64,000 nucleotides of DNA from Virgibacillus_O sediminis (GCF_042643265.1 NZ_JBHRRZ010000014.1:112398-176397), one strand, 5' to 3'. Counted from the first letter of the stretch, positions 35,280-45,160 are shown. Notes: generated by a model not told the origin, from the letters alone. Program-made: numbers and translations.

Positions 35280-35966
35280 ATGATAGGTGGCTTAGGTGGT
35301 TATTTAATTTATATCGCCCTTTTGATGATCATCCCTATATGGGCGCAATCGAGGGTGAAAGGAACATACCAGAAGTATTCCAAAAAGCCAACATCCTCTG
35401 GAATGACAGGTGCCGAGGTCGCCAGAAGGATACTGGATGATAATGGGTTGTATGATGTACAGATTGGCCGGGTCAAGGGTACCCTGTCGGATCATTATGA
35501 CCCTAGAAAGAAGGTAATTAATCTTTCGGAAGGTATTTATAATGGTCAGTCCATGGCATCTTCAGCCGTGGCTGCCCATGAGGTTGGACATGCCATTCAG
35601 GATCAGCAAGAATATGCCTTTCTGAAGTTAAGGAGCGCCTTGGTACCTGTTGCCAGCTTTGGCTCCAATATATCGTTCTTCTTTATTCTTGCAGGTATCT
35701 TCTTCGGTGCGACAAATATGCTGCTGTTGGGAATTATCTTCATGTCAGCCGCCGTACTGTTTCAACTGGTGACCCTTCCGGTCGAGTTTGATGCCTCGAA
35801 TCGTGCAATGGGCCAACTGGTTGCATCGGGAGTCATCCGCAATAATGAAGAGCGCGAAACAAAGAAAGTGTTGAATGCTGCAGCTTTAACATATGTTGCC
35901 GCTGCATTAGTTGCAGTAGCCGAATTGTTGAGGTTTGTAATGATTTACCTTGCACAACGCGAATAG
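35280..35966 (+). CDS. yugP: Zinc metallopeptidase YugP family
   Basis: A 228-residue membrane protein with the zinc-binding motif AAHEVGHAIQ near residue 100, one N-terminal and three or four later hydrophobic segments. It belongs to the YugP (DUF zinc-dependent neutral protease) family; substrates are unknown. In B. subtilis yugP is elsewhere. ATG 35280 was chosen since GGAGG at 35268-35272 is seven bases upstream; ATG 35274 is too close. Confidence 0.9.
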   Translation: MIGGLGGYLIYIALLMIIPIWAQSRVKGTYQKYSKKPTSSGMTGAEVARRILDDNGLYDVQIGRVKGTLSDHYDPRKKVINLSEGIYNGQSMASSAVAAHEVGHAIQDQQEYAFLKLRSALVPVASFGSNISFFFILAGIFFGATNMLLLGIIFMSAAVLFQLVTLPVEFDASNRAMGQLVASGVIRNNEERETKKVLNAAALTYVAAALVAVAELLRFVMIYLAQRE

Positions 35967-35971
35967 CCTTT

Positions 35972-36008
35972 AAAAAGAGATGGATGCTCATAGCCTCCAT
36001 CTCTTTTA
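35972..36008. terminator. Bidirectional terminator between yugP and the yitT-family gene
   Basis: A 12-bp stem AAAAGAGATGGA with TCCATCTCTTTT between two converging genes; T-rich on both outer sides. Confidence 0.85.
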
Positions 36009-36035
36009 TTATTCTGTGCATGTATGGAACCAAAC

Positions 36036-36908
36036 CTACTCGTGGATTGGGTTTTTGTTTTCATCCAGGGTGAACCCTTCTCCCATTACATCATGAACTG
36101 AACTCATAGCAACAAATGCATGTGGGTCGATGGAAGTAATAATGCTTTTCAACTTTATAATTTCATTCCTGGCTACGATACAATATAAAACATCTCTGTT
36201 TTCTCCTGAAAAACTCCCCTTTCCGTTTAAAATGGTGACGCCCCGGTCCATATCCCTATTAATTTTACCAGCTATTTCACTGCTGTAAGGGGATATGATG
36301 GTTGCACCTCGTGCAGCATAAGCACCTTCCTGAATGAAGTCAATGACCCTGGCCGCTACATAAACAGCTACTAGAGTGTACATACCTTCGATAAGGTCCA
36401 GAATTGCCAGGATGGAGGCAGAGATTACCACTAGGTCGAACAGAAACATGGTCCTACCCATGCTCCAGCCTGCATATTTATTGATCAAGCGGGCGATAAT
36501 ATCGACGCCTCCAGTAGTCCCCCCATATCTGAAGACTATTCCAAGTCCTGCTCCGATAAACACTCCCGCGAAGAGAGCTGCTAATGTCATATCTGATTGC
36601 AAGTAGATAGTAAACTTATTAGCTTGGAAGATGGCTAAGAACACAGATACGGACACCGTGCCGATAATAGTGTAAAGAAACGTATTACGCCCGAGTAACT
36701 TCCAGCCGATCAGAAAAACAGGAATATTCAGCACGATATTGGAAATAGCTGGGTCCCATCCCCATAAGAAATATAGAAGAAGGGTAATTCCTGTAAACCC
36801 GCCTTCACCTAAATTATTTTCCATATTGAAGTGGACTATACCGAACGAATAGATAGCTGAGCCTACTAAGATAAAGAAGGTGTTTTTCAGCTTGAGTCCA
36901 AAGATCAT
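36036..36908 (-). CDS. ypjC: YitT-family membrane protein (YpjC type)
   Basis: A 290-residue protein with about six membrane helices (DUF161 repeats) and a soluble C-terminal DUF2179 domain (from about residue 205: GATIISPYSSEIAGKINRDM). YitT-family proteins are widespread in Firmicutes with no agreed function. On the reverse strand beside ypjA-ypjB and mazG/dapB, it matches B. subtilis ypjC in place, though there several YitT paralogues exist. A GGGAGGAG site precedes the ATG. Confidence 0.87.
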   Translation of the reverse strand: MIFGLKLKNTFFILVGSAIYSFGIVHFNMENNLGEGGFTGITLLLYFLWGWDPAISNIVLNIPVFLIGWKLLGRNTFLYTIIGTVSVSVFLAIFQANKFTIYLQSDMTLAALFAGVFIGAGLGIVFRYGGTTGGVDIIARLINKYAGWSMGRTMFLFDLVVISASILAILDLIEGMYTLVAVYVAARVIDFIQEGAYAARGATIISPYSSEIAGKINRDMDRGVTILNGKGSFSGENRDVLYCIVARNEIIKLKSIITSIDPHAFVAMSSVHDVMGEGFTLDENKNPIHE

Positions 36909-37042
36909 TTTTTCATCTCCTCCCGTACAGTTGTAAGTTGATCTCTTTCAGGGTTTTGTATTTTGAAAGGAAATAATTTGTCAAAATCCCTAACATTAGC
37001 TAACATTATAATAGACTAATTTAGGGAAAAGGGGAACTTACC

Positions 37043-37378
37043 ATCAGTACACCTATATATACCACAGATCAAATACAAAAACGAGTAGATGAGTATATTT
37101 CACAATTTAAAGAAGGATATTTCTCTCCCCTAAGCATGATGGCCAGGCTCTCTGAGGAAGTCGGTGAGCTGGCAAGAGAAGTGAACCATTATTATGGAGA
37201 GAAACCGAAAAAGACGACAGAAGAAGAAAAAACAGTGGAAGAGGAGCTGGGCGATATCATCTTTGTCCTGTCCTGTTTCGCAAACTCTCTCGATATCGAT
37301 TTGTCGGAGGCTTTTGATATAGCCATCAACAAAATCGAAACTCGGGATAAAGATAGATGGACACATAAAGATAACTAA
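37043..37378 (+). CDS. ypjD: MazG-type nucleotide pyrophosphohydrolase YpjD, apparent ATC start
   Basis: A 111-residue MazG-like enzyme; EEVGELAREV and EEELGDIIFVL carry the metal-binding glutamates and aspartate. It would hydrolyse nucleoside triphosphates to monophosphates. The first ATG in frame (37136) would remove about 31 conserved residues (KRVDEYISQFKEGYFSPLS) and has no ribosome site. The frame is open to a stop at 37022, and a clear AAAAGGGGAA lies right before ATC at 37043, giving the expected (M)STPIYTTDQIQ. So either ATC is used as a weak start or an ATG has mutated. Confidence 0.85.
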   Translation: MSTPIYTTDQIQKRVDEYISQFKEGYFSPLSMMARLSEEVGELAREVNHYYGEKPKKTTEEEKTVEEELGDIIFVLSCFANSLDIDLSEAFDIAINKIETRDKDRWTHKDN

Positions 37379-37407
37379 GACTGAAATATTCAAGGAGGAC
37401 ATACATA

Positions 37408-38199
37408 ATGACATTAAAAGTAATCATCGCAGGGCCAAGGGGGAAAATGGGCTCAGAAGCAGTAAAAATGGTGAATGAGGACTCTGATTTTGAGCTTGTT
37501 GCCTGTATAGATAGAAAACATAATGAAAGGGGATATGAAAATCCGGACGTTCAGGCACTTAATATACCTGTGTTCGCCCATGCCGAAGAGTGTTTCCAGA
37601 ACGTCAAAGCGGATCTTCTAGTAGATCTGACTGTCCCTGAAGTTGGATATGAACATACAAAAGCGGCACTGCAAAATTACATTCGACCAGTAGTTGGTAC
37701 TACGGGATTTACGGATGAGCAGCTAAGTGAACTGATAAGTATATCGAGGGAGATGAAGCTTGGAGGAATCATTGCACCAAACTTTGCTATTGGGGCAGTG
37801 CTTATGATGAAGTTTTCCCAAATGGCTGCCAAATACCTTCCAGATGTGGATATTATTGAGAAGCATCATGACAATAAGCTTGATGCCCCGTCCGGAACAG
37901 CTGTAAAAACGGCAGAAATGATTCAGAAAACCAGGGAGGCCAAAAAACAAGGGCATCCGCATGAGAAGGAAACAATAGACGGAGCCCGAGGAGCAGACCA
38001 TGACGGTATGCACATCCATAGTGTACGGCTGCCTGGTCTTGTGGCCCATCAGGAAGTTATCTTCGGAGGGCCAGGGCAGACCCTGACGATTAAGCATGAT
38101 TCTTATAACCGCAAGTCATTCATGGACGGCATCCGTTTTTCCTTGAAAAAGGCAATGGAGATGGATGAATTGGTATATGGACTGGAAAATATTTTATAG
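37408..38199 (+). CDS. dapB: 4-hydroxy-tetrahydrodipicolinate reductase
   Basis: A 263-residue NAD(P)H-dependent reductase of the lysine and diaminopimelate pathway, which also feeds spore dipicolinate. The nucleotide motif is GPRGKMG (residues 8-14) and HHDNKLDAPSGTA near residue 152 holds the catalytic histidine and lysine. An AAGGAGG site precedes the ATG. In B. subtilis mgsA and bshB1 follow; here bshA follows after 12 bases. Confidence 0.97.
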   Translation: MTLKVIIAGPRGKMGSEAVKMVNEDSDFELVACIDRKHNERGYENPDVQALNIPVFAHAEECFQNVKADLLVDLTVPEVGYEHTKAALQNYIRPVVGTTGFTDEQLSELISISREMKLGGIIAPNFAIGAVLMMKFSQMAAKYLPDVDIIEKHHDNKLDAPSGTAVKTAEMIQKTREAKKQGHPHEKETIDGARGADHDGMHIHSVRLPGLVAHQEVIFGGPGQTLTIKHDSYNRKSFMDGIRFSLKKAMEMDELVYGLENIL

Positions 38200-38211
38200 G
38201 GAGCGTTCCGG

Positions 38212-39333
38212 ATGTTAAAGATTGGGATTACCTGTTATCCCACCGTGGGAGGGTCGGGGATAATTGCTACAGAATTGGGAATGCTTATGGCCGAACAGGG
38301 GCATGAAATCCATTTTATTACTTCAGGGTTGCCCTTTCGGCTTACTGAAGTTTCCCCGAAGATTTACTATCACGAAGTTGAGGTCGGGCATTATCCGGTT
38401 TTTCAATACCCTCCCTATGATCTGGCTTTGGCCACTAAGATGGCTGAAGTAATCGATCAGGAGAAACTGGATATCCTGCATGTCCATTACGCCATGCCGC
38501 ACGCAATTTGTGCGATGCTTGCACGGGATATGGCTGAACATGAAGTTAAAATCGTTACAACCCTCCATGGGACAGATATAACAGTGTTGGGGATTGATCA
38601 TACCTTTAAAAAAACCATCAAACATGGAATTGAGGAATCGGACGCGGTGACCGCAGTTTCAAAAAGTCTTGTCAATCAGACAAAAGAAATGCTGGACATC
38701 AAGAAAAATATCTCAGTCATCTACAATTTCGTCAATGAAAAAGAATATTTTAGGAGAAACCTTCCAGGGGTCAAGGAGAAATTTGGCATCCTTCCGGAAG
38801 ATAAGGTTCTTATCCATATTTCTAATTTCCGTAAGGTTAAAAGAGTGGAAGATGTGATTGAAACATTCCATAAGGTAGAGGAAAAAGTGCAAGCCAAATT
38901 GGTGATGGTCGGGGACGGACCTGAGTACTCGAATGCTATGCAGTTTGCCAAAGAGCTTGGTATAGCTGATAAGGTACTCTTTTTGGGGAAACAAAAAAAC
39001 ATCAGTGATTTGCTATCTATATCGGACCTTAAACTGCTGTTATCCGAAAAAGAAAGCTTTGGGCTTGTAATCCTGGAAGCGATGGCCTGTCAGGTGCCTG
39101 CTATTGGTACGAACGTAGGTGGTATACCTGAAGTTATTTCTCATAATGAAACGGGGTACATTGTAGACCCCGGAGATACAGAGACAGCAGCGGCTTATGC
39201 AGTGGACATATTGACAAACCCATCCCTACAGGGAGAACTCTCGAGTAATGCTCTTCAAGTTGCTCGCGAGAAGTTTCATTCCAGTAGGATTGTTGGGCAG
39301 TACTTAGATACTTACAAAGAGTTATTACAATAA
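38212..39333 (+). CDS. bshA: N-acetyl-alpha-D-glucosaminyl L-malate synthase
   Basis: A 373-residue GT4 glycosyltransferase that joins GlcNAc to L-malate, the first step of bacillithiol synthesis. YPTVGGSG near the N-terminus, HVHYAMPHA and ESFGLVILEAMAC (the EX7E donor-binding motif) are visible. Bacillithiol made by this route is kept reduced by YpdA (3.4 kb). bshB1, the deacetylase next to it in B. subtilis, is missing here. Followed by cca 19 bases later. Confidence 0.95.
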   Translation: MLKIGITCYPTVGGSGIIATELGMLMAEQGHEIHFITSGLPFRLTEVSPKIYYHEVEVGHYPVFQYPPYDLALATKMAEVIDQEKLDILHVHYAMPHAICAMLARDMAEHEVKIVTTLHGTDITVLGIDHTFKKTIKHGIEESDAVTAVSKSLVNQTKEMLDIKKNISVIYNFVNEKEYFRRNLPGVKEKFGILPEDKVLIHISNFRKVKRVEDVIETFHKVEEKVQAKLVMVGDGPEYSNAMQFAKELGIADKVLFLGKQKNISDLLSISDLKLLLSEKESFGLVILEAMACQVPAIGTNVGGIPEVISHNETGYIVDPGDTETAAAYAVDILTNPSLQGELSSNALQVAREKFHSSRIVGQYLDTYKELLQ

Positions 39334-39352
39334 ATAAGAACAAGGTGATCAC

Positions 39353-40555
39353 ATGCTTCCTGAGATCTTTCAAGCTGCCAGACCTATAATCGAAAAACTT
39401 GAACAACACCATTACGAGGCATATTTTGTCGGGGGATGTGTGCGGGATTGGCTGCTTCGTCGTCCTATGGGCGATATAGATATTGCCACCTCCGCCTCTC
39501 CGGAAAATATTCAAGAGATCTTTGAAAAAGTCATTCCTGTGGGGATTGAGCATGGTACAGTCATTGTACGATGGGAAAAGGAATCATACGAAGTTACGAC
39601 TTTCCGGACTGATGGAAAATATTCAGACAAGCGCCACCCTGATGACGTCGTCTTCATAGACAACATCGAACTTGACTTAGAGCGAAGGGATTTTACTATC
39701 AATGCTCTAGCTATGGATAAGGATGGCAGTATCATCGATTTGTTCCATGGAAGAGAGGATCTGCAGAGAAAGCTGATTCGAACAGTCGGTAATGGTGAAC
39801 AGCGGTTTCAAGAGGATTCATTAAGAATCGCCCGTGCATTGAGGTTCTGCAGCCAATTAGGCTTTGACATTCATCCGGAGACATTGGATGCAATGTACAA
39901 GGTGAAAGATGATATGGAGGGGCTTGCCGTAGAAAGACTGGCCACGGAAATGGAAAAACTATTTGCCGGCAGTCATTTGCAAACAGGGATCCACTATCTG
40001 AAGAAGACAGGAGTATATATGCACCTGCCTGTCATTAAGGATTACCCGCATATTATCCAACGACTGCCATCATCATTGAGACCTCTTCTCACACTGGGGG
40101 AGGTTTTTGCCTTATTTCATATTTTGGAAGAGGAAATTCCAATCGAAACATGGGTAAAAGCCTGGAAATGCTCCAATCAGATCAAGAACCAGGCAAAAGC
40201 GTTGGTAGAGTCTTACAGTTATTACCGTAGCCATGGAGCAGATGAATGGCTAGCTTACCGACTTAGCCGATTTAATCAGGAAGCGTTCACTCGTTTAACG
40301 GTCTCGCTTCACCCTGGGGACCAATTGGGCATGGAAGATTTCACTCGAATAAATGACAGATTGCCCATCCAATCTACAAGGGAGATGGACATTGACGGCA
40401 AAGAAATTGCTGAATTATTCCCAGAGAGAAAAAAGGGACCTTGGATGAAGGAAACTATTCAGAAAGTGGAAAAAAAGATTGTTATGGGTGAATTGAATAA
40501 TAGTAAATCCGATATAAAGGAGTGGATAAAATGGAATCCACCCGAACGAGATTAA
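39353..40555 (+). CDS. cca: CCA-adding tRNA nucleotidyltransferase
   Basis: A 400-residue class II nucleotidyltransferase that builds or repairs the CCA end of tRNA. The active site is GGCVRDWLL with the metal pair Asp41-Ile-Asp43 in GDIDIATS; the RRDFTINALA motif follows. The helical body and tail are of normal length. Its last 25 bases overlap the start of birA, so the genes are coupled. Named papS in older literature. Confidence 0.96.
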   Translation: MLPEIFQAARPIIEKLEQHHYEAYFVGGCVRDWLLRRPMGDIDIATSASPENIQEIFEKVIPVGIEHGTVIVRWEKESYEVTTFRTDGKYSDKRHPDDVVFIDNIELDLERRDFTINALAMDKDGSIIDLFHGREDLQRKLIRTVGNGEQRFQEDSLRIARALRFCSQLGFDIHPETLDAMYKVKDDMEGLAVERLATEMEKLFAGSHLQTGIHYLKKTGVYMHLPVIKDYPHIIQRLPSSLRPLLTLGEVFALFHILEEEIPIETWVKAWKCSNQIKNQAKALVESYSYYRSHGADEWLAYRLSRFNQEAFTRLTVSLHPGDQLGMEDFTRINDRLPIQSTREMDIDGKEIAELFPERKKGPWMKETIQKVEKKIVMGELNNSKSDIKEWIKWNPPERD

Positions 40556-41523
40556 TTAAGATATTATCAGCTGAAAGGGATTCTTATATTTCTGGCCAAG
40601 CTTTATCAGATGCTTTGAATATCTCCCGTAATGCTGTGTGGAAGCATATGAAGGAGCTCGAGAAAGATGGTTATGAGATTGAAGGAAAGCCTAGAAAGGG
40701 TTATCGCATTCTAAGCTTCCCAGATAAACTGAGTTCTAACACGTTGCAGTGGGGGCTACATACAAATTGGCTGGGACAGCATACAATCCATAAAAGCTCC
40801 ACACCTTCAACCCAGTTTGTTGCACATCAGGCTGCCAGGGAAATGGCTGCTCACGGAACAGTGGTAATTGCGGATGAGCAGACACAGGGAAGGGGCAGAA
40901 TGAACCGGTCGTGGTATTCTGCCAAAGAGAAGGGAGTATGGATGAGTATCATCCTGCGCCCGGGTATTCAGCCATATCTTGCTCCACAGTTAACGCTAAT
41001 GTCAGCTGTGGCCTTGGCAGATGCTTTACGGAGACACACAGGAACAAAGCCACTCATTAAATGGCCGAACGATATACTTCTTTCTGGAAAGAAAACCGCT
41101 GGTATTCTAACGGAAATGCAGGCAGAGCAAGATCAGATTCAGTACGTGGTCATTGGGATAGGATTAAATGTAAACCATCAAGAAACTGATTTAGCAGAGG
41201 ATTTGCAGGGGAGAGCCACTTCTCTCTATTTGGAAACGGGGAAAACATGGCAAATAAAAGAGCTTGTACAGGATATTTTACAGTCATTTGAAAAAACATA
41301 TGAACAATACATCGATAACGGGTTTCCGGCAATTAAAGACAGATGGGAAAAATACGGTTTTAAAATAGGAGAGAAAATTACCGCTAAAACGCTCAAAGAC
41401 AGCTGGAAGGCTAAATTCCTGGGAATATCCGAGGATGGCGCTTTGATTCTTCAGACTGAAAATGGAGAGACTAAGCAATTATATTCCGCAGAAATAGATT
41501 GGTTCGAACGGAATGGGCAGTAA
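40531..41523 (+). CDS. birA: Biotin-protein ligase and biotin operon repressor
   Basis: A 330-residue bifunctional protein: an N-terminal winged helix (about residues 10-60, SDALNISRNAVWKHMKEL), a central ligase domain with GRGRMNRSW and KWPNDILL, and an SH3-like C-terminus. It makes biotinyl-AMP, attaches biotin to carboxylase subunits and, with the helix domain present, likely represses biotin genes. AAAGGAG lies eight bases before ATG 40531. In B. subtilis panBCD comes next; here dinG follows directly. Confidence 0.96.
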   Translation: MESTRTRLIKILSAERDSYISGQALSDALNISRNAVWKHMKELEKDGYEIEGKPRKGYRILSFPDKLSSNTLQWGLHTNWLGQHTIHKSSTPSTQFVAHQAAREMAAHGTVVIADEQTQGRGRMNRSWYSAKEKGVWMSIILRPGIQPYLAPQLTLMSAVALADALRRHTGTKPLIKWPNDILLSGKKTAGILTEMQAEQDQIQYVVIGIGLNVNHQETDLAEDLQGRATSLYLETGKTWQIKELVQDILQSFEKTYEQYIDNGFPAIKDRWEKYGFKIGEKITAKTLKDSWKAKFLGISEDGALILQTENGETKQLYSAEIDWFERNGQ

Positions 41524-41573
41524 TAAAAAGACAACTATCAATATTTTTGATAGAGAAAAAGGAGGGATGGTGC

Positions 41574-44375
41574 ATGGATCGTTATGTCGTTATCGACCTG
41601 GAAACCACGGGACATTCTCCTCAAAAGGGAGACAAAATAATTGAAGTAGGTATTGCTGTCATTGAAGGAGACCAGATAACTGATCACTTCACAACACTAC
41701 TCAACCCTGGCCAACCCATCCCATCCTTCATCAGCGGCCTTACAGGGATAATGGATGAGGATGTTCAGGAAGCCCCATCTTTTGAAGAAATGGCTGCAGA
41801 TATAGCTGGCATGTTCCAGGATGCTTATTTAATTGCACATAATGTCCCATTTGATTTAGGTTTCCTAAATGCAGAACTGCAAAGGCTCGGGTATGAGCCG
41901 CTGCACAATCCTGTGCTTGATACAGTGGAGCTAGCACGTATCCTATATCCGATGGCTCCAAGCTATAAACTTGGACAGCTCGCGGAGTATCTTGAATTGG
42001 AACATAATGACCCTCATCGAGCCTTATCAGATGCGCATGTAACTGCAGAAATTTTTCTCAACCTTAAGGAAAAATTATCCTCATTACCATATGAAACAAT
42101 TACTCATCTGCAGGGGTTAGAAAAACTATTCAAATCGGATATGTCCTTAATTCTCTCCAAGTTGGAACAGCAGCTTGCTTACTCGACAGAAGAACCGCAG
42201 CATATTGAAACTTACCGTGGCTTGGCCTTCCGGAAATTCGAGCCTCAGAATAAAGCAATACAAGAAATCTCCCTTTCCTATGGTGATTATCTTGATAATA
42301 TATACGAAGCAGAAGGAACCATGGAAAGTAAAATGGCCAGATATGAAAAGAGAATCGGGCAGCGGAAAATGTCAGAGGTCATTTATGATGCTTTTCAAAC
42401 TTCTCATCATGCTTTAATAGAAGCTGAGACGGGGACTGGTAAATCATTGGCATACCTGATTCCAGCCATCTATGAAGCAGTTCAGTCCAATAAGCGGGTG
42501 ATTATCAGCACTCATACAACACAGCTGCAATCCCAGCTTCTTTACGAAGAAATCCCATTTGTAGGAGATATAGTGCCAGTTCCTTTCCAGGCAGCGCTTT
42601 TAAAAGGGAAAGGGCACTATATCAGTTTGGAAAGATTTGAACAGGAACTGTCTGATCCTGACCAAAATAATTATGACACAGCCCTCACAAAAGCTAAATT
42701 GCTTGTATGGCTGACCGAAACAAAAACAGGGGATATTGATGAAATCCAGCTTCCCTCAAGCGGCTATTTCTTTTTTAAAAAGATCTCCACTGAGGCAGAA
42801 GGGCGTATGGACCCACAGTCACCTTGGTTCAAACATTCCTTTTATCAACATGCGCGCAGAAGGGCACAGCAAGCCGATATCATTGTTACCAATCATTCAT
42901 TATTGTGTACCGATATGTTTAATGATTACCAATTCCTCCCATCTTATGACAAACTAATAATAGATGAAGCACATCATCTGGAAGAAACAGCTTCACGGCA
43001 CTATGGATTAAAACTTGACTATGTCAGTATGCAATATGTCTTCAATCAGCTTGGTGCTTCAGACGAGGCAAAAGAGTTCAATAAAATAATCAGAGGCTAT
43101 TCCTACAATCCCGATGACTTGCCTCTGGAAAACTGGGATAGCATACTTATGCAGGCCAAGTATGAAATGGATGACTTGTTCCGTACGCTCTTCCAGTATG
43201 TCGTCGACCAGCGGAGGAAGAATAAATCCCTTAGTGATACAGGGCGCATTCAATACCGATTTGATCAAGGAGAAGATGATACAGACAGATGGGCCACTGT
43301 TAAGGAAATGGCAAATCGACTGATTTTCTTCATTCGGGATCTTATCCATATTCTTTCGATGATTGAGCATTACTTCAACAGCAGGAAAGCGCTGGAAAAA
43401 AGGGATGCCGAGGAAATTACCAAGCAAATACTGCAGCTACAATCTTTCATCGATAGGGTAGAACATTTGTTCCTGGATGATCAAGGAGATAAAACTGTCA
43501 AATGGATGGAAGTAGAAGCATATGGAGCGAAGAATGCCGTATATCTGTATAGTGAACCATTGGATATGTCACATCTTCTGTCCGAAGATTTCTTTGAGAA
43601 GAAAGATAGTGTCATTCTGACCAGCGCTACCCTAACGATGAGGAATTCATTTTCATTTGTCAGGGAGAGGCTTGGAGTACCGGAAGAGCGCCTGATAACA
43701 GAGAAAATAACCTCGCCATTTTCCTATGATGACCAAGTACAGTTGCTTATTCCCAATGATTTCCCCGATATCAAATATGGAAGTACGGAAGACTTTGTGT
43801 ATGCAACATGTGAAGCGATTATTTCATTGGCAGAGATAACGGAAGGGCGAATGCTCGTTTTATTCACCTCCTATGAAATGCTAAGAAAAGCACATTCAGT
43901 TTTAAAAGAAAGTCTGGATACGCAAGATTATGTCATCATCGCCCAAGGAATTTCGAGCGGAAGCAGGAGCAGGCTGAAGAAGAACTTTCAAACATATGAC
44001 AAGGCAATTCTGCTGGGCACTAGCTCCTTTTGGGAAGGGGTAGACATACCGGGAGAAGATTTATCCTGCCTGATGATTGTACGGCTTCCATTTCAACCGC
44101 CGGACCACCCTGTATACCAAGCGAAGGCAGACTTCCTGCAAAGCAAAGGTAAAAATGCTTTTTTCGATTTGGCACTTCCGAATGCGGTCATTCGGTTTAA
44201 ACAGGGGTTTGGCAGGTTAATCCGTTCGACGAGTGACAGAGGAATCGTATTTGTCTGTGATGCAAGGATTAGCAAATCACGTTACGGAAAGTTTTTCACA
44301 CAGTCAATTCCGGATGTACCTATCACCTATGACAGCACTGGACGGTTGCTGGAAAAAGCAGAGCAATGGTTTTGA
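41574..44375 (+). CDS. dinG: DinG-type helicase with N-terminal DEDDh exonuclease domain
   Basis: A 933-residue protein. Residues 1-170 form a DnaQ-like 3'-5' exonuclease (VIDLETTG at 6-13, HNVPFDLGF, HRALSDAHVTA). A superfamily 2 helicase follows: Walker A ETGTGKS near residue 285, DEAH box IDEAHHLEE near residue 462, and late SSFWEGVDIPG and GRLIRS motifs. The iron-sulfur cysteines of the XPD/E. coli DinG class are not evident, as in other Firmicute DinG proteins. Thought to act in DNA repair. ATG 41574 follows AAAAGGAGGG. Confidence 0.94.
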   Translation: MDRYVVIDLETTGHSPQKGDKIIEVGIAVIEGDQITDHFTTLLNPGQPIPSFISGLTGIMDEDVQEAPSFEEMAADIAGMFQDAYLIAHNVPFDLGFLNAELQRLGYEPLHNPVLDTVELARILYPMAPSYKLGQLAEYLELEHNDPHRALSDAHVTAEIFLNLKEKLSSLPYETITHLQGLEKLFKSDMSLILSKLEQQLAYSTEEPQHIETYRGLAFRKFEPQNKAIQEISLSYGDYLDNIYEAEGTMESKMARYEKRIGQRKMSEVIYDAFQTSHHALIEAETGTGKSLAYLIPAIYEAVQSNKRVIISTHTTQLQSQLLYEEIPFVGDIVPVPFQAALLKGKGHYISLERFEQELSDPDQNNYDTALTKAKLLVWLTETKTGDIDEIQLPSSGYFFFKKISTEAEGRMDPQSPWFKHSFYQHARRRAQQADIIVTNHSLLCTDMFNDYQFLPSYDKLIIDEAHHLEETASRHYGLKLDYVSMQYVFNQLGASDEAKEFNKIIRGYSYNPDDLPLENWDSILMQAKYEMDDLFRTLFQYVVDQRRKNKSLSDTGRIQYRFDQGEDDTDRWATVKEMANRLIFFIRDLIHILSMIEHYFNSRKALEKRDAEEITKQILQLQSFIDRVEHLFLDDQGDKTVKWMEVEAYGAKNAVYLYSEPLDMSHLLSEDFFEKKDSVILTSATLTMRNSFSFVRERLGVPEERLITEKITSPFSYDDQVQLLIPNDFPDIKYGSTEDFVYATCEAIISLAEITEGRMLVLFTSYEMLRKAHSVLKESLDTQDYVIIAQGISSGSRSRLKKNFQTYDKAILLGTSSFWEGVDIPGEDLSCLMIVRLPFQPPDHPVYQAKADFLQSKGKNAFFDLALPNAVIRFKQGFGRLIRSTSDRGIVFVCDARISKSRYGKFFTQSIPDVPITYDSTGRLLEKAEQWF

Positions 44376-44590
44376 ATATAAAATCATTATAGAATGCGGG
44401 TGCTTTATGGAGGATTACGGTATATAATAGGAAGGCATGCATTTCCCATTTGGCAAGGTCCAATATACACTTGCTATGTTATGTACGATGTATGGTGTGC
44501 ATTTGAATGGATATTCCGTTAAAATAAGCTGGGATTGTGAATATTTCGTTCATGCTAGGGCAACAAATGATATTGAAATATAAGGGCTGG

Positions 44591-45121
44591 ATGAGGATTA
44601 TGAAGATAGATAAATCTCTGCCTGGCTGGTTGAAATGGGGATCGGCTGCTATAGTTATTATTCTATTGATATGCTTGATCTCGGCAGCAGTGCTTTATAG
44701 TAATATCCACCAGGAAAGAACAGAGGCTTTTGCAGAAACGGAGAAGGTACTTTTAGAAGCCACATCGTTGCAGCAAATTACAGATATCAAACAATTCAAT
44801 GGTGCAGAATCCTATCATGTGGTTTTTGGGGTAAATGAGGAAAATGAAGAGAAAATCATCTACTACCCTCTAGGAGGAAGAGAGAAGAACCTAACCACTG
44901 TGGACCGCAGTGAGATTATCACGCAAGATAAGGTAGTTGAAGAATGGAAAAGCAGATGCATGGATTGTAAACTAGTTCAGATAGTGCCTTCCCTGATTGA
45001 TGGGGAAGAATTGTGGGAGATTACATATTGGGATGAGTCTGGACGTTATGTATTTGACTATGTATCCATTTACGACGGCTCTCCCTATGAAATGTATCGA
45101 CTAAATCCGATGTTTGAATAA
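44591..45121 (+). CDS. ypmB: YpmB-like membrane-anchored protein
   Basis: A 176-residue protein with one N-terminal membrane helix (about residues 17-38) and an extracytoplasmic part with PepSY-like features (RYVFDYVSIYDGSPYEMYRL at the end). The function is unknown. Placed as YpmB by its position between dinG and asnS. The small ypmA gene and aspB, which flank ypmB in B. subtilis, are not seen. ATG 44591 fits the AAGGG site; ATG 44600 is possible. Confidence 0.83.
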   Translation: MRIMKIDKSLPGWLKWGSAAIVIILLICLISAAVLYSNIHQERTEAFAETEKVLLEATSLQQITDIKQFNGAESYHVVFGVNEENEEKIIYYPLGGREKNLTTVDRSEIITQDKVVEEWKSRCMDCKLVQIVPSLIDGEELWEITYWDESGRYVFDYVSIYDGSPYEMYRLNPMFE

Positions 45122-45160
45122 TTCAATATGCTATTAAGTTATATATGGAGGTTACTACAC

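Noticed and set aside
45121..45160. T-box leader for asnS
   Set aside because: Only 39 bases separate ypmB and asnS, too short, and no T-box motif or antiterminator is seen.
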